Assembly (NCBI RefSeq): GCF_004023665.1
Contig: NZ_SAUF01000002.1
Span: forward strand, 620,001-684,000
Source: Afifella aestuarii
Lineage (GTDB): Bacteria > Pseudomonadota > Alphaproteobacteria > Rhizobiales > Afifellaceae
Reading direction: 5' to 3'
DNA length: 64,000 nt
The notes under the pieces were generated by a model. The model searched no databases and was not told the origin of the DNA. It was given only the letters and a program-made list of their open reading frames with translations. Made by a program: the position numbers and the translations under genes. Of this stretch, positions 59,969-64,000 are shown one piece after another. Every line of letters starts with the position of its first letter. Position 1 is the stretch's first letter.

Positions 59969-60628
59969 GTGAATGTGATCAACAAGGTCGATTGGACGAT
60001 CCGTGCCGAGCGATCGGCGCTTCTAATCCACGACATGCAGCCGCATTACTGCGAGGCTCTCGACGAGACGGTACGCACCGACCTCGCCGATCAGATCTCG
60101 CGGCTTGCCAGGCTCTGTGCGGCGCGTGCGATGCCGATCTTCGTCTCGCAGGTGCCGCCGGCCCGGCTTGATTGCGAGCGCGGCCTGATGCGCGACATGT
60201 GGGGAAGGGGACCGGCTGACGGCGTCTCTGCCGAGAACGCGGGGCGGATGACGAATGCACCCGCCCTCGACCCCGCGCTCGATCTTGATGGCCTGTCGCT
60301 GATCCCTGTGACGAAGCGCAGCTATTCGGCCTTCTACGGCAACGATTTCGAGGTCATGCTTCGCCGGCTCGGCCGCGACAACGTGATCATCACCGGCCTC
60401 TATACGTCGATCGGCTGTCTTTCGACGGCGATGGACGCCTTCATGCGCGATATCCGCCCGTTCATGGTGGCCGATGCGCTCGCCGACTTCTCCAAATCCG
60501 AACACGAGGCCGGCCTCAAGAAGGCGGCGCAGACCTGCGCGCGTATCGTGGAGACGACGGAAGCGGTCGAACATCTGCAGGCACGTCGCCGGCAGCGGCC
60601 GTCCACTTGGGCGTTTGATGTTTGCTGA
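59969..60628 (+). CDS. isochorismatase-family hydrolase
   Basis: Protein of 219 aa with the cysteine-hydrolase fold: SALLIHDMQPHYCEALD (catalytic Asp), VTKRSYSAFYGNDFEVMLRRLGRDNVIITGLYTSIGCLSTAMDAFMRDIRPFMVADALADFS (Lys and Cys). This GxYxxIGCxxTAxDAFMxDI pattern is close to true isochorismatases of siderophore clusters (DhbB/EntB type), but no siderophore genes are nearby. Start is a GTG with GAAGGGGAAGG upstream. Confidence 0.87.
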   Translation: MNVINKVDWTIRAERSALLIHDMQPHYCEALDETVRTDLADQISRLARLCAARAMPIFVSQVPPARLDCERGLMRDMWGRGPADGVSAENAGRMTNAPALDPALDLDGLSLIPVTKRSYSAFYGNDFEVMLRRLGRDNVIITGLYTSIGCLSTAMDAFMRDIRPFMVADALADFSKSEHEAGLKKAAQTCARIVETTEAVEHLQARRRQRPSTWAFDVC

Positions 60629-60691
60629 AGGGAGGGCGCGTCTTGATGCGGATGGACGCATCGCTGCAAGACGCGCCGCCGTCCCGAGGGC

Positions 60692-61183
60692 CTACGACGA
60701 GCCGAGACGCTCCGCGAGTGCGTCGATCTCGTGATCGGCAAAGACCTCGATACCGTTTGCCCGCAACAATGCGCTCGTCACGCCCATGGCGGCGTGTTTT
60801 CGGCCGCCGAAGCTGCCGTCGTAGATGAGGTGGCTGCCGCAGGAGGGGCTGCCGTCGATGAGGAGCGCGAAGGAGCAGTTTTGCGCGCGCGCGATCTGAA
60901 GCGCAGCCCTTGCGCCGGCGAGAAATCCGTCCGTCACGTCGGCTCCGGAAGTGTCGACGACCCGGCCGCATCCGGCAAGAACGTCGTCGCCACTCCGCCC
61001 GTCTGCGATCTCGGCCGGCCTTCTCGGTACGGAAAAACCGCCGATGAGTTCGGGGCAGATGCCGACGACACGGCCTTCGGCTCGCCACCTGGCAAGCGCC
61101 GGATGGTGAAGCGGGCGCGTATCGCCGTCATAACGAACGGTTTCGCCCAGAAGACAGGCACTGACGAGAATCCGCGATGGCAT
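60692..61183 (-). CDS. DUF523 domain protein
   Basis: Protein of 163 aa with the DUF523 signature: ILVSACLLGETVRYDG near the N-terminus, VVGICPELIGGFSVPRRPAEI in the middle, and LLIDGSPSCGSHLIYDGSFGGRK. Cysteines at these three motifs are conserved in the family and may bind a cluster or metal, which is speculative. It follows choline sulfatase after 13 nt in the same direction. Confidence 0.9.
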   Translation of the reverse strand: MPSRILVSACLLGETVRYDGDTRPLHHPALARWRAEGRVVGICPELIGGFSVPRRPAEIADGRSGDDVLAGCGRVVDTSGADVTDGFLAGARAALQIARAQNCSFALLIDGSPSCGSHLIYDGSFGGRKHAAMGVTSALLRANGIEVFADHEIDALAERLGSS

Positions 61184-61196
61184 GGGGAGGAACAGC

Positions 61197-62711
61197 TCAC
61201 TCGCCGCGCGGAAAGCGCTGCGCGTCTTCCAGAATGTTCAAATCCATATGGTTGCGCATATAGCGCTCCGAGGCCCGCTGCAGCGGCTGATAATCCCACG
61301 GGAAATAGGCGCCGTTCCGGAGCGCCTCGTAGACCACCCAGCGCCGCGCCTGGCTCTCGCGCACCTCTGCGTCAAAGGCCTTGAGGTTCCACTTCTCGCG
61401 CACAAGCGCCATGAAGCGGTCGATCTCGTCCTGGCAGGCCGGATCGTCCGCGAGGTTCGTCATCTCGTCCGGGTCGCTCTCAAGATTGAAGAGAAGCGGC
61501 GGGTCGACCTCGCAAAAGACGAACTTCCATTTGCCCTCGCGGATGGCGACGAGCGGGGCGATCGACCCCTCGGCTGCATATTCCATGAGGATCGGACCAT
61601 GCTGGGCTCCGCTCGATGCGAGTGGCAACAAGCTGCGCCCGTCCGTCCAGGGCATGATTTCCGACAGATCGATGCCGGCAAGATCGGCGAGCGTCGGCAC
61701 GACATCGAGGGTGGAGACGGGCGTCTCGATGAGGCCCGGTGCGAGGCCGGGCGCCGCGACCATCAAGGGGACCCGGGCCGAGCCTTCGAAGAAGCTCATT
61801 TTGAACCACAGGCCGCGCTCGCCCAGCATGTCGCCATGGTCGGAGAGGAAGAGGATGATGGTGTTTTCCGCCATGCGACAGCGCTCGAGCGTGTCGAGGA
61901 TCTCGCCGACCTTGTCGTCGAGATAGGAGATGTTGGCGAAATAGGCGCGCCTCGAGCGGCGGATGTCCTCGTGGCTGATGTCGAAGTTGAGATAGTCGCA
62001 GGCTTCCAGGAGGCGTTTGGAATGCGCATCCTGCGCGCCGAAGGGGATCTCTCCGATTCTTGGCGAAAGCTCTTCGCAATCCGCATAGCGATCCCAGTAT
62101 TTCCGCCGCGCCACATAGGGGTCGTGCGGATGGGTGAAGGAAACGGTGAGGCACCAGGGCTTTGAGACATGCCCCCGCGCCAGATCGTAGAGCTTGCGGT
62201 TGGCGTGGTAGGCGACCTCGTCGTCATATTCGAGCTGGTTGGTGATCTCTGCTACGCCCGCGCCGGTGACGGAGCCGAGATTGTGGTACCACCAATCGAT
62301 GCGCTCGCCGGGTTTGCGATAATCCGGTGTCCAGCCGAAATCCGCCGGATAGACGTCGGTCGTCAGCCGCTCTTCGAAGCCGTGCAGCTGGTCTGGTCCG
62401 ACGAAATGCATTTTTCCCGAGAGGGCCGTCTGGTAGCCGGACCGGCGCAGATGATGGGCGTAGGTCGGGATCGAGGAGACGAATTCGGCTGCGTTGTCGT
62501 AGACGCCGGTGCGCCGCGGCAATTGCCCGCTCATGAAGGAGGCGCGCGCCGGCGCGCACAGCGGGCTCGCCGTATAGCAGTTCTGAAAACGCAGCGATCG
62601 CTCGGCGAGCTTGCTCAATGCCGGCGTCTTCAGGAAGCCAGTCGGCCCGTCCGGAAACAGCGTCCCGTTGAGCTGGTCGACCATGAAGATCAGGATGTTG
62701 GGTCGGCTCAT
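61197..62711 (-). CDS. betC: choline sulfatase
   Basis: Sulfatase of 504 aa hydrolysing choline-O-sulfate to choline for osmoprotectant or carbon use. N-terminal metal-binding NILIFMVDQLNGTLFP; CAPAR in ASPLCAPARASFMSGQLPRRTGVYDNA is the formylglycine site; HDPY and SDHGDMLGERGLW complete the active site. The C-terminus (ARRWVVYEALRNGAYFPWDYQP, RASERYMRNHMDLN) is characteristic of BetC. No signal peptide, so cytosolic. The ATG at 62711 has GAGGA upstream. No bet genes for glycine betaine synthesis are in the window. Confidence 0.93.
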   Translation of the reverse strand: MSRPNILIFMVDQLNGTLFPDGPTGFLKTPALSKLAERSLRFQNCYTASPLCAPARASFMSGQLPRRTGVYDNAAEFVSSIPTYAHHLRRSGYQTALSGKMHFVGPDQLHGFEERLTTDVYPADFGWTPDYRKPGERIDWWYHNLGSVTGAGVAEITNQLEYDDEVAYHANRKLYDLARGHVSKPWCLTVSFTHPHDPYVARRKYWDRYADCEELSPRIGEIPFGAQDAHSKRLLEACDYLNFDISHEDIRRSRRAYFANISYLDDKVGEILDTLERCRMAENTIILFLSDHGDMLGERGLWFKMSFFEGSARVPLMVAAPGLAPGLIETPVSTLDVVPTLADLAGIDLSEIMPWTDGRSLLPLASSGAQHGPILMEYAAEGSIAPLVAIREGKWKFVFCEVDPPLLFNLESDPDEMTNLADDPACQDEIDRFMALVREKWNLKAFDAEVRESQARRWVVYEALRNGAYFPWDYQPLQRASERYMRNHMDLNILEDAQRFPRGE

Positions 62712-62969
62712 GCGGGCAATTCCTCAAGGGTCGGCGTGACGAGACGGCGGGTGGAAACGGGGTGCACTCTGCGCAGACACTGCGTCAGCCGGCAGCCGCA
62801 ACACAAGAGCTCGTCAAACAAGGGTTTCGGACGTCGTGCGTGGCCGCAGCGCCACACGGCTCGCCCGCAATTGTCCGAAACACCGTCGACGGCTTGTCAA
62901 AGTGGCAGAAGAGGAGCATAAGCCGCGCCGTTATGACCAGATTCGCTCTCTATCTCAGCATGATCCCGG

Positions 62970-63071
62970 TCCGTTCGTAACGGATCGCGTCCGTCAGACG
63001 GACGCCTGAAGGGGCTGATAGCCCCGGGGTTAATGCCGGTCCCGCCGCAGCGGGACGATCGGTTCACCGAT
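62970..63071 (+). promoter_or_regulatory. structured leader of five consecutive hairpins
   Basis: Within about 100 bp just before the ABC transporter gene there are five small perfect inverted repeats: TCCGTT/AACGGA (62970-62984), GCGTCCGTC/GACGGACGC (62987-63005), GGGGCT/AGCCCC (63011-63025), GTCCCGC/GCGGGAC (63039-63056) and ATCGGT/ACCGAT (63058-63071, followed by TTTC). The last could act as a weak terminator. The density suggests a folded RNA leader or protein-binding region. Confidence 0.5.
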
Positions 63072-63088
63072 TTTCTTGAGAGCTTTCC

Positions 63089-64000
63089 ATGTCCACCGCA
63101 GGCGCTTTGAGGCGCGGGCTTCGTGCCCTTCATTTCCGCAATTTCGTTCCGCTTCGGCATGCCGGCCGCACGCGGCCCGTGTGGCGCGCAGCCAACGGGC
63201 GGGTGGGGTTGGCCGGCATCGGGCGGGTGAAGTTCAATCTTCGCGGCGATGTGTTCTCCGCGGTTCTGGGCTTTGCCTTCGCGCGCTGGCGCGAGCAGCC
63301 GGGGCGTGTCGCGCTGATTGCCGGTATGGTGATCCTCGCCACCTTGGCGGAAGTCTTCACGCCGCTTTTCGCCGGCCGCATCGTTGATGCGATCGCCGCA
63401 GGCGCGGCCGATCCGGACGCCAGGCATTCGGCGATCGTGGCGTTTCTCGCGGTGACCAGCCTCGGCCTTGCCGCGGTCGGGCTCCGCCAGCTCGTCTTCT
63501 TCCAGATCATCACTCTGACCTTGAAGATGATCCGAGAGGTGGCCGAGGACGCGTTCCATCGCATCCAGCGCTTTTCGACCGACTGGCATGCCAATGCCTT
63601 CGCCGGTTCGACCGTGCGCAAGATCACGCGCGGCATGTGGGCGCTCGATCTGTTGAACGATACGCTCCTGATCGCGCTTCTGCCGTCCTTCGTGGTGCTT
63701 GTCGGCGCAACCGCGCTTCTCGGCGCCTTCTGGCCGGTGATGGGGCTCGTCATCGGGCTGGGCGCGCTCGCCTATATCGCCGTCACCGTCACCCTGTCGG
63801 TGGGCTGGGTCGCACCCGCGGCGACGCTCGCCAATGCCTGGGACACGCGGCTCGGCGGCGCGCTCGCCGATGCGGTGAGCTGCAATGCCGTCGTCAAGGC
63901 GTTCGGGGCCGAGGATCGCGAGGAGGCGGGTCTCACGCGCATCCTGGCGAAATGGCAGCACCGCACGCGGCGCACCTGGCGGCGTGGCACGGTCGGCGCG
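63089..64000 (+). CDS. ABC exporter, permease-ATPase fusion (partial, runs off the window)
   Basis: The first 304 residues are the transmembrane domain of an ABC half-transporter: REQPGRVALIAGMVILATLAEVFTPLFAGRIVDAI, then LGLAAVGLRQLVFFQIITLTLKMIREVAEDAFHRIQRFSTDWHANAFAGSTVRKITRGMWALD and VSCNAVVKAFGAEDREEAG, typical of lipid-A/multidrug type exporters. The ATPase domain lies beyond the window. The ATG at 63089 has GAGAG upstream. Substrate unknown. Confidence 0.88.
   Translation, partial: MSTAGALRRGLRALHFRNFVPLRHAGRTRPVWRAANGRVGLAGIGRVKFNLRGDVFSAVLGFAFARWREQPGRVALIAGMVILATLAEVFTPLFAGRIVDAIAAGAADPDARHSAIVAFLAVTSLGLAAVGLRQLVFFQIITLTLKMIREVAEDAFHRIQRFSTDWHANAFAGSTVRKITRGMWALDLLNDTLLIALLPSFVVLVGATALLGAFWPVMGLVIGLGALAYIAVTVTLSVGWVAPAATLANAWDTRLGGALADAVSCNAVVKAFGAEDREEAGLTRILAKWQHRTRRTWRRGTVGA

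Overview
The window looks like an ordinary chromosomal stretch of a GC-rich alphaproteobacterium, most likely in the Hyphomicrobiales (Rhizobiales). The reasons are the ccrM - HAD - mutY - dciA - dsbA - smc order, an ATP synthase Fo cluster with paired b and b' subunits, a tandem glycine riboswitch ahead of a split gcvPA/gcvPB system, a GTTC-N7-GTTC LexA box, and many GTG/TTG starts with strong Shine-Dalgarno sequences. No rRNA, tRNA, CRISPR array or intact insertion sequence was recognised.

Layout. 0-2.8 kb: a leftward cluster of glycosyltransferase, acyl-CoA-dehydrogenase-like protein and NodS-like methyltransferase. 2.9-10 kb: acrylyl-CoA-reductase-like MDR protein, a broken MFS gene, a 2-keto-4-pentenoate-hydratase-like gene, a SleB cell-wall hydrolase and pyruvate phosphate dikinase. 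10-14.2 kb: nadA - GNAT - nadB - nadC, making NAD from aspartate, behind a perfect palindromic operator. 14.4-16.6 kb: an accessory island made of a decayed phage minor-head gene whose 3' part carries a CdiA-type toxin domain, overlapped by a putative immunity gene. 16.7-24.4 kb: glyQ - orf - glyS, ispE, a TPR protein and a polyprenyl diphosphate synthase. 24.5-35.6 kb: small housekeeping genes (tRNA methyltransferase-like, S49 peptidase, Uma2-like protein, ETF-QO, UDG, MFS, moaB, a LexA-boxed radical SAM gene, rnhB).

35.7-46.6 kb: Fo ATP synthase (atpI-B-E-F'-F, with a clear sigma70-type promoter), then smc, dsbA-like, dciA, mutY, a HAD phosphatase and ccrM. 46.7-52.8 kb: a lipoprotein, then the glycine riboswitch and gcvT-gcvH-osmC-gcvPA-gcvPB. 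52.8-60.7 kb: TSUP permease, PfkB kinase, small exported proteins, a second SleB-type hydrolase, a chemoreceptor, a cysteine-rich secreted protein of unknown function and an isochorismatase-like enzyme. 60.7-64 kb: DUF523 protein, choline sulfatase, and an ABC exporter cut by the window edge and preceded by an unusual string of five hairpins.

The most interesting items are the phage-head/CDI-type toxin-immunity remnant, the structured leader before the ABC exporter, the LexA-controlled and apparently leaderless radical SAM gene, the nad operator with an acetyltransferase embedded in the operon, and the OsmC gene inside the glycine-cleavage operon. All family names come from reading motifs by eye; no database search was run.
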